From positions 1-39,819 of the forward strand of contig NZ_AZDB01000019.1 of the NCBI RefSeq assembly GCF_001434585.1: a stretch of 39,819 nucleotides of DNA, in the 5' to 3' direction. A program made the translations under genes and the position numbers. Within the stretch, counting starts at the first letter, position 1. Each line of letters opens with the position of its first letter. The notes beneath the pieces were generated by a model. It worked only from the letters and a program-made list of their open reading frames with translations. It had not been told where the DNA came from and did not search any database. Source of the DNA: Companilactobacillus crustorum JCM 15951. GTDB lineage: Bacteria; Bacillota; Bacilli; Lactobacillales; Lactobacillaceae. Positions 26,690 through 34,441 of this stretch are shown in pieces.

Positions 26690-26752
26690 GTCCAATTCCT
26701 CCTTCAATTAAGTTGCTTCAAACTTACAATTAAAAATTTGATAAGTCAAGTA

Positions 26753-27214
26753 TTATTTTTTCTTTTCAGTATAAATTGATAATGATTCAAATTCCAAATA
26801 TGAGGCTAAAGTTAACGAAATAACTAGAATAAGAACTAACCAGCCAAGTGTTCTGCCTAAGATGATCGTTAGTGGCAGGAAGTTAGCTACTAAATAAATA
26901 CTGACTATAGATAAACAAAAATCTACCAACAGATTAGCACTGATGACAAATTTGCTTCTTTCTAGAATAAAGAAGTTTAATAATTCTTTTAGAATTTTTC
27001 TAGTTGAGCTACGGTACATAATTAACACGGGACGTTGGGCAATAACTTTTACCGCAAACATTCCGAATGCCCCTACCAAGCCACCAATGACTATTCGCCA
27101 ACTCAGAGCGTGTAAAACTAATGAGTTATAAGAAACACCAATGATTGATAGACAAAGGATGTAAGGGATTATAAAGAAGAACAAATATATTACGGCAATT
27201 TTTTTATTAGACAT
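26753..27214 (-). CDS. Uncharacterised four-helix membrane protein
   Basis: A 153-residue integral membrane protein with about four hydrophobic segments (8-27, 41-62, 90-115 less regular, 118-145) and charged ends (MSNKKI, YTEKKK). The frame opens 24 codons earlier, but the ATG at 27214 has GGGAG nine bases upstream and starts the first helix properly. No family recognised. It is the only gene between the cys leader and the divergent CNNM gene. Confidence 0.65.
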   Translation of the reverse strand: MSNKKIAVIYLFFFIIPYILCLSIIGVSYNSLVLHALSWRIVIGGLVGAFGMFAVKVIAQRPVLIMYRSSTRKILKELLNFFILERSKFVISANLLVDFCLSIVSIYLVANFLPLTIILGRTLGWLVLILVISLTLASYLEFESLSIYTEKKK

Positions 27215-27267
27215 TTTTGAAGACTCCCTATATATTAATAATCTTATTTTATCATTAAAAAGGCTTA

Positions 27268-27296
27268 TTGTTGAATACATTAACACCTGTTATAAT
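27268..27296 (+). promoter_or_regulatory. Promoter of the CNNM/CorC gene
   Basis: TTGTTG (27268-27273), 17-bp spacer, perfect TATAAT (27291-27296). Confidence 0.7.
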
Positions 27297-27344
27297 TGTT
27301 TTGTTTATATTCAAAGTTTACATATGAAAGAGAGTGCGAGTTAA

Positions 27345-28703
27345 ATGAGTGGTGACTCTTCTGGAGCGTCGCTTTCCGGGCAGCTGATTTTAATAATTGT
27401 TTTAACAATATTAAATGCTTTTTTTGCAGCAGGCGAAATGGCGATTGTTTCCTTAGATAAAACGTCAGTTGAAGAAAAGGCTAAGAATGGTAGTCGTAAA
27501 GCCAAAAAGATTCTGAAGTTGATCAATGAACCTAATAATTTTTTATCAACGATTCAAGTAGCAATAACATTGGCAGGATTCTTATCTTCTGCTAGTGCGG
27601 CGTTGGCTTTAGGAACAGGTATTGTTCCAAGCATGATTGGCAATTTTTATGGCAGTCAGGAAGTATCAATAGTAATCATAACGATAATATTATCGTTTTT
27701 TACTTTAGTTTTAGGAGAAATGTATCCTAAAAGGGTAGCGTTACAACGCCCATATGAAGTGGCTAGTTTTACGCAACCCATCATTAGTTTCTTCGGAATG
27801 ATCTTGCGTCCGTTTGTTTGGTTGATGAATGGAGCAATTAGTCTTTTGATGAAAATCACTCCGATTGATTTTAGTAAAAAAGATCAACCAATGACTAGAA
27901 ACGAAATGATCGCAACGCTTCGAGAATCAAGAAACAATGGAGCTATCAATTCTGATGAATATCAGATGCTTCAAGGTATCATTCAATTCGGCGATAAAAC
28001 AGCTCGAGAGATCATGGTACCAAGAATGGATACGTTTATGATCGATATCAATGATCCGGTTGATGAAAATATCGATGCAATTCTGGCACAACCATATTCA
28101 AGGATTCCTGTTTATGGAGGCGATAAGGATAATGTTATCGGAATTATTCATATTAAGGACCTTTTGAAAAAGTCACGTGAAATTGGCTTTGAACATATTA
28201 GTTTAAAAGCACTTATGAAAGAACCGTTATTTATTCCTGAAGCTACTAACATTGATAGTTTGTTGTTAAAAATGCGTAGTACGCAAACCCAAATATCAAT
28301 GGTAGTGGATGAGTACGGTGGAATTGTTGGTTTAGCTACGATCGAGGATATTTTGGAAGAGATCGTTGGTGAGATTGATGATGAATATGATCCTGTAACG
28401 AAGAACTTTCAAAGACTTGGTTCTAATAAATTCTCAGTTGTTGGTTTAATGACTATTGAGGATTTTGATGAACTCTTTGAAGAAGATATCCATGTAGAAG
28501 ATGTAGATACAATTGCGGGGTATTTGATTATGAACCTTGGTGAAATACCTGACGCTAAACATCCGAAGTCCTTTAAATTGGATGATGGAGTCGTGATAAC
28601 TTCCGGTGAATTGAATGGATCGAGAATTGAGAATGTTATTGTTACAGTTCCTGACAGTAAATTAAAAAATGTAACTAATAACATGTACAAGAAGAAATAC
28701 TAG
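27345..28703 (+). CDS. CNNM/CorC-family (hemolysin-C-like) membrane transporter
   Basis: A 452-residue protein. It has an N-terminal CNNM (DUF21) domain with about four membrane segments (residues 10-145, including ILNAFFAAGEMAIVSLDK), a CBS pair (about 205-330; IMVPRMDTFMIDINDP, IPVYGGDKDNVIGIIHIKDL, MVVDEYGGIVGLATIEDILE), and a C-terminal CorC_HlyC domain (about 355-440). The family exports or regulates Mg2+ and other divalent cations; the hemolysin name is historical. It has its own promoter, only a modest ribosome site, and a terminator overlapping its stop codon. Confidence 0.9.
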   Translation: MSGDSSGASLSGQLILIIVLTILNAFFAAGEMAIVSLDKTSVEEKAKNGSRKAKKILKLINEPNNFLSTIQVAITLAGFLSSASAALALGTGIVPSMIGNFYGSQEVSIVIITIILSFFTLVLGEMYPKRVALQRPYEVASFTQPIISFFGMILRPFVWLMNGAISLLMKITPIDFSKKDQPMTRNEMIATLRESRNNGAINSDEYQMLQGIIQFGDKTAREIMVPRMDTFMIDINDPVDENIDAILAQPYSRIPVYGGDKDNVIGIIHIKDLLKKSREIGFEHISLKALMKEPLFIPEATNIDSLLLKMRSTQTQISMVVDEYGGIVGLATIEDILEEIVGEIDDEYDPVTKNFQRLGSNKFSVVGLMTIEDFDELFEEDIHVEDVDTIAGYLIMNLGEIPDAKHPKSFKLDDGVVITSGELNGSRIENVIVTVPDSKLKNVTNNMYKKKY

Positions 28704-28720
28704 TCGTATTTCTTTTTTTT
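28692..28720 (+). terminator. Terminator overlapping the CNNM stop codon
   Basis: AAGAAATAC (28692-28700) pairs perfectly with GTATTTCTT (28706-28714), then a T-run. The TAG stop lies in the loop. Confidence 0.8.
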
Positions 28721-28782
28721 CGAGGAAAATTATGTTGTAAATATATTATTGATATAACTTAATATAGAATTATTTATAAATT

Positions 28783-28834
28783 GGAGGAAGAAAATGTGAA
28801 AAATCAGGCGATTGAAGCTGATTTTTCGCTCTAA
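28783..28834 (+). promoter_or_regulatory. prfC leader: start-stop codon pair, short GUG ORF and hairpin
   Basis: GGAGG (28783-28787) is followed after 6 nt by ATG directly joined to TGA (28794-28799). In another frame, GTG at 28796 opens a 12-codon ORF ([12 protein letters not shown]) ending with TAA at 28832-28834, 7 nt before the prfC ATG. GUGAAAAAUCAG (28796-28807) and CUGAUUUUUCGC (28818-28829) form a 12-bp stem that includes the GUG. There is no U-tail, so it is not a terminator. Control of prfC by translation coupling is inferred. Confidence 0.6.
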
Positions 28835-28841
28835 TATACAA

Positions 28842-30419
28842 ATGGATCAAAAACAATTAGAACAAGAAGTAAACAAGCGTCGAACTTTTGCCATTATCTC
28901 TCACCCGGATGCTGGTAAAACTACTATTACTGAACAAATGCTTTATTTTGGGGGCGTTATTCGTTCCGCTGGTACTGTTAAAGCTAAAAAATCTGGTCAA
29001 TTTGCTACATCTGACTGGATGGAAATTGAAAAGAAACGTGGTATCTCTGTTACTAGTTCTGTAATGCAATTTCATTATCATGATAAAGATATCAATATTT
29101 TGGATACTCCCGGACATGAGGATTTTTCTGAAGATACTTATCGGACTTTGATGGCAGTTGATGCAGCGGTCATGGTTATTGATTCTGCTAAAGGTATTGA
29201 ACCTCAGACCAAAAAGTTATTTAAAGTTGTTAAAAAACGTGGTATTCCTATTTTTACATTTATGAATAAGTTGGATCGTGATGGACGTGATCCACTTGAC
29301 CTAATAGCTGAACTAGAAGAGCTTTTGAATATTGAAGGTTGCGCTATGAACTGGCCTATCGGTATGGGTAAGGAACTAAAGGGGCTTTATGATATTCGAA
29401 ACAATCGTTTGGAACTTTATCGTAAAGATGGCGATGATCGTTTTCTACCATTGAATGATGAAGGACAACTAGCTGAACATAATCCGATTGAAGACGAAGG
29501 TGTTTATGATCAAGCTCTTGGTGAAGTAGATTTGATCAAAGAAGCTGGAAATAAGTTTGATTTAGCTAAAATTAAAGCTGGTAATCAAACACCAGTCTTC
29601 TTTGGATCAGCTTTGACAAATTTTGGTGTAGAAACTTTCCTAAATACTTTCTTAGACATGGCCCCAGCCCCAGCAGAACACAAGCAACATGATAGTGAGG
29701 AAGTAGTTAAGCCCGATGATCCGGAATTTTCAGGCTTTGTCTTCAAAATTCAAGCTAATATGAATCCTAATCACCGTGATAGAATTGCTTTCGTTAGAAT
29801 TTGTTCGGGCGAGTTTGTAAGGGGGATGGATGTTACTTTACAGAGAACGGGTAAAGTAATGCGTTTGAACAATGCGACTGAATTCATGTCTGATCAAAGA
29901 GAGGCTGTTAAAACGGCCGTCGCGGGCGACATTGTTGGTTTATATGATACAGGTAATTTCCAAATTGGGGATTCGATCTATACTGGCAAAAAGGCTGTTC
30001 GTTTTGAAGATTTGCCACAATTTACTCCTGAAATGTTTATGGAAGTTCAAGCTAAAAACGTTATGAAACAAAAGTCATTCCATAAAGGGATGCAACAACT
30101 AGTTCAAGAAGGTGCCGTTCAGTTGTATAAGAAATATACGACGAATGACTACATCTTAGGTGCTGTTGGTCAACTTCAATTTGAAGTTTTCCAATTTAGA
30201 ATGAAGAATGAATACAATTGTGATGTTGTAATGAAACCAATCGGTTCTAGAATTGCTCGTTGGGTTGATCCGGAACAATTGGATCCATCAATGTCATCAA
30301 CAAGAAATATGCTGGTAAAAGATTTAGATGATAAGCCACTATTCTTATTTGAAAATAAATTTGCTGAAAATTGGTTTGCTAATAAATATCCAGATGTTAA
30401 ATTAACGTCAAAATTATAA
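28842..30419 (+). CDS. prfC: Peptide chain release factor 3 (RF3)
   Basis: A 525-residue translational GTPase that removes RF1/RF2 from ribosomes after peptide release. G1 [15 protein letters not shown] (18-32), G3 [14 protein letters not shown] (88-101) and G4 [12 protein letters not shown] are intact. Switch [13 protein letters not shown] and the RF3-specific domains II/III (ending near [10 protein letters not shown]) follow. The frame can be read from a TTG at 28812, but the conserved protein starts at the ATG at 28842, which has no ribosome site directly before it; the nearest SD belongs to the leader ORFs. A terminator follows the stop. Confidence 0.94.
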   Translation: MDQKQLEQEVNKRRTFAIISHPDAGKTTITEQMLYFGGVIRSAGTVKAKKSGQFATSDWMEIEKKRGISVTSSVMQFHYHDKDINILDTPGHEDFSEDTYRTLMAVDAAVMVIDSAKGIEPQTKKLFKVVKKRGIPIFTFMNKLDRDGRDPLDLIAELEELLNIEGCAMNWPIGMGKELKGLYDIRNNRLELYRKDGDDRFLPLNDEGQLAEHNPIEDEGVYDQALGEVDLIKEAGNKFDLAKIKAGNQTPVFFGSALTNFGVETFLNTFLDMAPAPAEHKQHDSEEVVKPDDPEFSGFVFKIQANMNPNHRDRIAFVRICSGEFVRGMDVTLQRTGKVMRLNNATEFMSDQREAVKTAVAGDIVGLYDTGNFQIGDSIYTGKKAVRFEDLPQFTPEMFMEVQAKNVMKQKSFHKGMQQLVQEGAVQLYKKYTTNDYILGAVGQLQFEVFQFRMKNEYNCDVVMKPIGSRIARWVDPEQLDPSMSSTRNMLVKDLDDKPLFLFENKFAENWFANKYPDVKLTSKL

Positions 30420-30420
30420 G

Positions 30421-30445
30421 AAATCGCTGAATAGCGGTTTTTTTT
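30421..30445 (+). terminator. Terminator of prfC
   Basis: AAATCGCT with AGCGGTTT (one T-G pair), loop GAAT, and eight T residues. Confidence 0.85.
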
Positions 30446-30825
30446 ATTGTAAAATTTTGATGGTAGTGTAAAAAATCACAATAAAAGGAGGCCAAGATAA
30501 TATTTCAACAGGACTCAAATAGCGTAGTAACAGGGGATATTACTAAAAGAGACAAGGAAGACGATTCTAGCTACCGATTATCTTCTTGGCATTTGAAATT
30601 AATATAGTTGTGTTTTTTTGTAGGGAGATTGCGAGATTCAGATTATTTTTTGAATTACAATATAAGATTTCTTTAAAATCTTAAAAAATTCTTAAAGTCA
30701 AGTGGCAAAAAATTACAATTTATTTTCGAATGTTTAATTCTTGTTACAAAATCCGAGTTTTGTTGAAACTACTTTTTTTAAATAGTAGTCTATAACTAGA
30801 TTATTTATTAAGGGGAAACCATTCT
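30446..30825 (+). other. Long intergenic region before the glucosaminidase gene
   Basis: A perfect AAAGGAGG (30484-30491) precedes an open frame with only AUA codons as starts (30497 or 30500), reading IFQQDSNSVVTGDITKRDKE and on to a TAG at about 30608. It could be a small gene that lost its ATG, or a leader. Its second half carries an imperfect dyad (CAAGGAAGA with TCTTCTTGG). Further on, CTTAAA hexamers at 30680 and 30691 are 11 bp apart, as in PhoP/WalR-type sites. ACTACT/AGTAGT (about 30767-30790) makes a small hairpin before a TATAAC -10-like box. No clear complete promoter was found. Confidence 0.4.
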
Positions 30826-31830
30826 ATGTCTAAAAAAAATCTACTCACTAGTGCATTAGTACTTGGCACATTAGCTGCAACGGCTACACCATCTGTAGTA
30901 TCTGCTGCAACAACAAACGACGCAGATTCTGCTACATCACAAACAAGTACAGAACAAGTAAATAATAAATCAGAAGATAATAGTTCTAACGTAATCGCTG
31001 GCTCAAAAGTTAAAAAAGCTGATACAACAGTTGCTACTTCAGCTACTGTTCAAGCTGCCAGTGAATCAATTAATAACGCACTCAATACAACTGCAGTCAT
31101 TCAAGCTGCTACAGGTGTTACAACATCTCAACAACAAGCTTTCTTAAACCAAGCTGTTCCTATGGCTCAAAAGGCTGCTACACAATATGGACTTTATACT
31201 TCTGTAATGTTGGCACAAGCTATTCTTGAAAGTGGTTGGGGAACTTCAACTCTAGCTACTCAAGGTTATAACCTATTTGGTATTAAGGGTGACTATAACG
31301 GTGCCTATGTAACAATGCCAACTTCAGAATGGAGTTCAGCACAAGGTTGGTATACAATCAACGCTAACTTCAGAAAGTACCCAAGTTACTATGAATCATT
31401 TGCTGACAATGGGAACAAACTTCGTAACGGTGTTTCATGGAACTCAAGTTACTACAGTGGTACATGGAAAGAAAATACTAGTTCATACAAGGACGCTACA
31501 GCATGGTTACAAGGTAGATATGCTACAGCTCCTAACTATGCTTCATCATTGAACAATTTGATTGAAACTTACAATTTGACTCAATATGATGGCACAGCTG
31601 AAACAAACGGTGGATCACAAACAGATAGCAATGTTATTAAAGTTAATAACAAGAGCGGTAATTATGTTGGAATTGTTGCCTTCAATGATGATGGTTCAAC
31701 AAAGAACATCAGTAATCGTGCTTTAGCTAATAATACTGATTGGTATACAGACCAAACTAAGACATATAATGGCCACACATACTATCGTGTTGCTACAAAC
31801 GAATGGGTTCAAGATACTTATTTAGCTTAA
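30826..31830 (+). CDS. Secreted N-acetylglucosaminidase with C-terminal SLAP module
   Basis: A 334-residue murein hydrolase. A signal peptide (residues 1-28, cleavage near VVSAA) and a Ser/Thr-rich linker (29-100) precede a glucosaminidase (LYZ2/FlgJ-type) domain at about 105-250 with VMLAQAILESGWGTSTLA (catalytic Glu135), GYNLFGIKG and FRKYPSYYESFADNG. The last 65 residues (VIKVNNKSGNYVGIVAFNDD through YYRVATNEWVQDTY) form a SLAP-like module that binds the wall, related to the modules in the 3D-domain protein at 108-908. It cuts the glycan backbone during growth and division. Own terminator. Confidence 0.9.
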   Translation: MSKKNLLTSALVLGTLAATATPSVVSAATTNDADSATSQTSTEQVNNKSEDNSSNVIAGSKVKKADTTVATSATVQAASESINNALNTTAVIQAATGVTTSQQQAFLNQAVPMAQKAATQYGLYTSVMLAQAILESGWGTSTLATQGYNLFGIKGDYNGAYVTMPTSEWSSAQGWYTINANFRKYPSYYESFADNGNKLRNGVSWNSSYYSGTWKENTSSYKDATAWLQGRYATAPNYASSLNNLIETYNLTQYDGTAETNGGSQTDSNVIKVNNKSGNYVGIVAFNDDGSTKNISNRALANNTDWYTDQTKTYNGHTYYRVATNEWVQDTYLA

Positions 31831-31837
31831 TTCCATT

Positions 31838-31876
31838 CAAAAATAGACACTCTCAATTAAGAATGTCTATTTTTTT
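31838..31876 (+). terminator. Terminator of the glucosaminidase gene
   Basis: AAAATAGACA (31840-31849) pairs perfectly with TGTCTATTTT (31864-31873), with a T-run. Confidence 0.85.
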
Positions 31877-32003
31877 GCACTTTTTTATTAGAAGGGTGAA
31901 TTGAAAATGTACTTGTCTATACTACAACGTTCTTTGCTGGTTGATCGTTGGTTAGGTAATTAGTCGAACTTATGAAACTAAATTGTCTAGATAGGAGCAT
32001 TTT

Positions 32004-32756
32004 ATGCAGTATATTTTTGATGTTGATGGTACTTTAAGTTTTGATGGTGAAACAATTTCTGAGTCCATTAATAATGCAATTAAAGATTTAATGTTGGCAG
32101 GTAATGAAGTTATCTTTGATTCTGCCCGTCCAATTCGTGATTTGTTGCCGATGATACCAGAGTTTCAATCGCAAAAGTTGATTGGTGCGAATGGAGCAAT
32201 GATTTCAATAAATAATGAAATTGAGGTTATAAAGCAGATTAATTCAAGTAGTTTTGAATATTTAAAGGTCTTGATTCAAAGATATAATTTGGATTATGTA
32301 ATCGATAGTAGTTGGAATTATTCATCTAGAATCACCCAGAATAGTTTTATAGAAAAAATGATTGATCCAAGTAAATTTGCTCAAAAAATTAAAATAGATG
32401 AAATTGAAAATCCAATTAAGACTATTTTTGTAAATGTTGAAATAAGACTACAAGAAAAATTGTTAACAATGATCAATCAAGAGACACCACTCAATGCTAT
32501 AGGATTAGCCGGTGAGAGAACCGTTGATATAACTGCTAAAGATATTAACAAGTTTTTCACGTTGGATAAATTAGGTATAGAGAATTATATAGCTTTTGGT
32601 AATGATCGCAATGATTTTGAAATGTTACAATCAGCGCAAACAAGTGTCTGGATTGAAAGTAAAAAGAATTTAAAATCATATAGCAAGAATGCTGATATTG
32701 TTTGTCAGCCTAATAGTGAAGCAGTAGCCGAATTGATTCGGAGTTTTCTTAGATAA
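32004..32756 (+). CDS. HAD-superfamily Cof-type sugar-phosphate phosphatase
   Basis: A 250-residue HAD hydrolase of the Cof/YidA type. Motif I FDVDGTLSFDG (nucleophile Asp6, acid/base Asp8), motif II VIFDSARPIRDL, and motif IV IAFGNDRNDFEML are present, with a C2B cap between them. These enzymes dephosphorylate sugar phosphates or flavin/PLP intermediates; the substrate is unknown. Good AGGAG ribosome site; single gene with a terminator. Confidence 0.88.
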   Translation: MQYIFDVDGTLSFDGETISESINNAIKDLMLAGNEVIFDSARPIRDLLPMIPEFQSQKLIGANGAMISINNEIEVIKQINSSSFEYLKVLIQRYNLDYVIDSSWNYSSRITQNSFIEKMIDPSKFAQKIKIDEIENPIKTIFVNVEIRLQEKLLTMINQETPLNAIGLAGERTVDITAKDINKFFTLDKLGIENYIAFGNDRNDFEMLQSAQTSVWIESKKNLKSYSKNADIVCQPNSEAVAELIRSFLR

Positions 32757-32758
32757 AA

Positions 32759-32800
32759 ATTATACCCCCTAAAGTTAGAACAACTTTAGGGGGTATTTGT
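32759..32800. terminator. Bidirectional terminator
   Basis: A perfect 15-bp stem ATACCCCCTAAAGTT (32762-32776) / AACTTTAGGGGGTAT (32782-32796). The U-tail is better on the minus strand (AATTTTTAT), so it serves the HAD gene weakly and the facing broken gene well. Confidence 0.8.
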
Positions 32801-32810
32801 ATAGCTAAAA

Positions 32811-33107
32811 TTAAATTGCAACTGCAGTTTTGAGGTTCTCTTTAAGATAATCAAATTCGCCATATCCGCTATAAATAAAGATATATTTTTGATGATTATA
32901 TTCAAATTGAATTCTTTGTGATCCATAGTAAGTGTCTTCATGAATATTTGTTATTTGGCTGATAGGAATTTTGAGTGCTGAGGGCATCATCATTCCTTTG
33001 AGTGGCTTGATAGTTAAAGTATTATTAATGATTTCAAAGTTAACGAAACTAAAAGTAGATTTTCATCGACTGTTAATTATTTCAATATAAGTAAACATAT
33101 TTTTCAC
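32811..33107 (-). pseudogene. Small gene interrupted by an in-frame TGA
   Basis: From the GTG at 33107 (AAAGG just upstream) the frame reads MKNMFTYIEIINSR, then TGA (33063-33065), then KSTFSFVNFEIINNTLTIKP through SALKIPISQITNIHEDTYYG to the stop at 32811. The frame is the same on both sides, so one base (for example TGG to TGA) separates it from a complete 98-residue protein. The part downstream of the TGA, from the ATG at 32993, is open for 60 residues but lacks a proper ribosome site. The beta-rich pattern would fit a small PH-like domain; the family is not identified. Confidence 0.65.
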
Positions 33108-33187
33108 TGACCTTTCTTAATTCGCTTTAACTATATTCGGTAGAACGGGTTTCAGAGCAAGTAAAAGAATTAAGAGGTTGCAGGTTT

Positions 33188-33271
33188 TTCAGCATATGCT
33201 GAATATAAAACTGATTTTCTTAAGGAAGAAAAATATGCGTACTTGTTCTTTTGTCTCTTTGAAACTATGAT
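33188..33271 (+). promoter_or_regulatory. Promoter and upstream palindrome of the flavin oxidoreductase operon
   Basis: TTGTTC (33243-33248), 17-bp spacer, TATGAT (33266-33271). A perfect 16-bp palindrome TTCAGCATATGCTGAA (33188-33203) lies 40 bp upstream of the -35 and could be a regulator site. Confidence 0.55.
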
Positions 33272-33307
33272 GTTCCTCGTTATCTAAAAGATAAAGGAGT
33301 GAACAAG

Positions 33308-34429
33308 ATGAAGAAAAAATATGAGCCTTTATTTGAGCCTTATACCTTAAATAATGGAGTAAAAATAAAAAATCGTTTAACAGTGGCACCATTAACAATT
33401 TATGATTCTGGAAACAACGGAGAATTAACTCCCACCGCCAGAGAATTTTGGAGAGATCGTTTCAATGGTTTTGGAATGTTTATTATGCCTTTTACAAATG
33501 TTTCTCCTAATGGAGTAGGTTTTGAATCGCCAGATGCATTTAATGAAAGCAATCTCGCAACTTTAAAGGAATATGTAAAAATATCTCACGATCAAGGAGC
33601 AAAAATTATTATGCAAATTGGTCATTCAGGCTATAAAGATAATCGCTCTATGACAAGAGGGTATAACGTCGTGTCTGTAAGTGATAATCGTAGGAAACGA
33701 ACTCGAGTTATGACAACAATAGAAGTACAAGAGATGGTTAAAAAATTTGCTAACGCTGCCAAATTAGGTATTGAAGCAGGTATGGATGGAGTAGAAATTC
33801 AAGGGTCTAACGGTTGGCTAATTGAACAGTTCTTTTCAGGAAATACTAATTCAAGAACTGATAATTGCGGTGGTTCTTTGGAAGCGAGGATGAACTTTCC
33901 TTTGACTGTTATTGATGCCATTGATAGAGTTCGTAAGCAATATAACCGCCCTGACTTTATTATTGGCTATCGTTTTTCACCAGAGAGACCCGGACAGGGA
34001 TTTACTATGAAAGATTCTTTACAATTAATTGATCGGCTTGTTGAAAAGCCTTTACAGTATGTTCATGTATCTCTGTTAGGATTTTATAGCCATGCTCGAA
34101 GAGGGGCTGATACTAGTTTGACGAGAATGAAGATTTTTCATGATCGAATTAATGGTCGTTTACCATTGATTGGTGTGGGTTCTTTGTATACAGCTGATCA
34201 GATACTGGATGCGTATAACACTGGTTGGGCCGAATTTGTTGCTCTTGGTAGAACCGTTATGCTGAATCCTAATTTAATTGAGCTGATAAAAGAGGACCGA
34301 GAAAAAGAGATTCAAACTCACTTTGATTGGGATAAGAAAAATTTCTATCGTTATACTCCAGCTATGTTACAAGCAAAGAGCGAAGGCATGGATCTAGCAC
34401 GACGAACGCCACATCGTATAAGACATTAA
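33308..34429 (+). CDS. NADH:flavin oxidoreductase, Old Yellow Enzyme family
   Basis: A 373-residue FMN TIM-barrel oxidoreductase. EPYTLNNGVKIKNRLTVAPL starts the barrel, AKIIMQIGHSGYKDNRSM replaces the more usual HxGR loop, GMDGVEIQGSNGWLIEQFFS (usually HGAHGYL with the substrate His) is altered to QGSNGWL, and RTDNCGGSLEARMNFPLTVI is a classic OYE motif. It reduces activated C=C bonds, but the altered His positions suggest non-standard substrates. The ATG at 33308 with AAAGGAG eight bases upstream is preferred to the GTG at 33299. Followed after 12 bp by a hydrolase gene. Confidence 0.87.
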   Translation: MKKKYEPLFEPYTLNNGVKIKNRLTVAPLTIYDSGNNGELTPTAREFWRDRFNGFGMFIMPFTNVSPNGVGFESPDAFNESNLATLKEYVKISHDQGAKIIMQIGHSGYKDNRSMTRGYNVVSVSDNRRKRTRVMTTIEVQEMVKKFANAAKLGIEAGMDGVEIQGSNGWLIEQFFSGNTNSRTDNCGGSLEARMNFPLTVIDAIDRVRKQYNRPDFIIGYRFSPERPGQGFTMKDSLQLIDRLVEKPLQYVHVSLLGFYSHARRGADTSLTRMKIFHDRINGRLPLIGVGSLYTADQILDAYNTGWAEFVALGRTVMLNPNLIELIKEDREKEIQTHFDWDKKNFYRYTPAMLQAKSEGMDLARRTPHRIRH

Positions 34430-34441
34430 GGAGGTGCAATA

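Larger units (their letters stand above)
26497..26749 (-). promoter_or_regulatory. Candidate cysteine-responsive transcription attenuator of metA-cysK
   Basis: Read on the minus strand: a candidate -35 TTGACT (26744-26749) with a poor -10 17 bp later; a 32-codon leader ORF with three adjacent Cys codons; a protector stem GGACAUGUUGAA (26693-26682) with UUCAGCAUGUCU (26618-26607), 12 contiguous pairs including two G-U; an antiterminator strand UGUCUAAUACCACUC (26611-26597) able to pair with GAGUUGACAUUAGUCA (26556-26541); then an intrinsic terminator and the metA ribosome site. A ribosome stalled at the Cys codons would leave the antiterminator strand free; one at the stop codon would cover it. 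Pairings were drawn by hand. Confidence 0.7.

Noticed and set aside
26497-26752. T-box riboswitch before metA-cysK
   Set aside because: No T-box core sequence or long stem I is visible; the leader ORF with Cys codons explains the terminator better.
28796-28829. Intrinsic terminator before prfC
   Set aside because: The stem is followed by CUCUAAUAUAC, not a U-tract; the Us are inside the stem.
28812-28841. TTG start adding ten residues to RF3
   Set aside because: No ribosome site at proper distance; the TTG lies in the hairpin loop and the added residues are not conserved in RF3.
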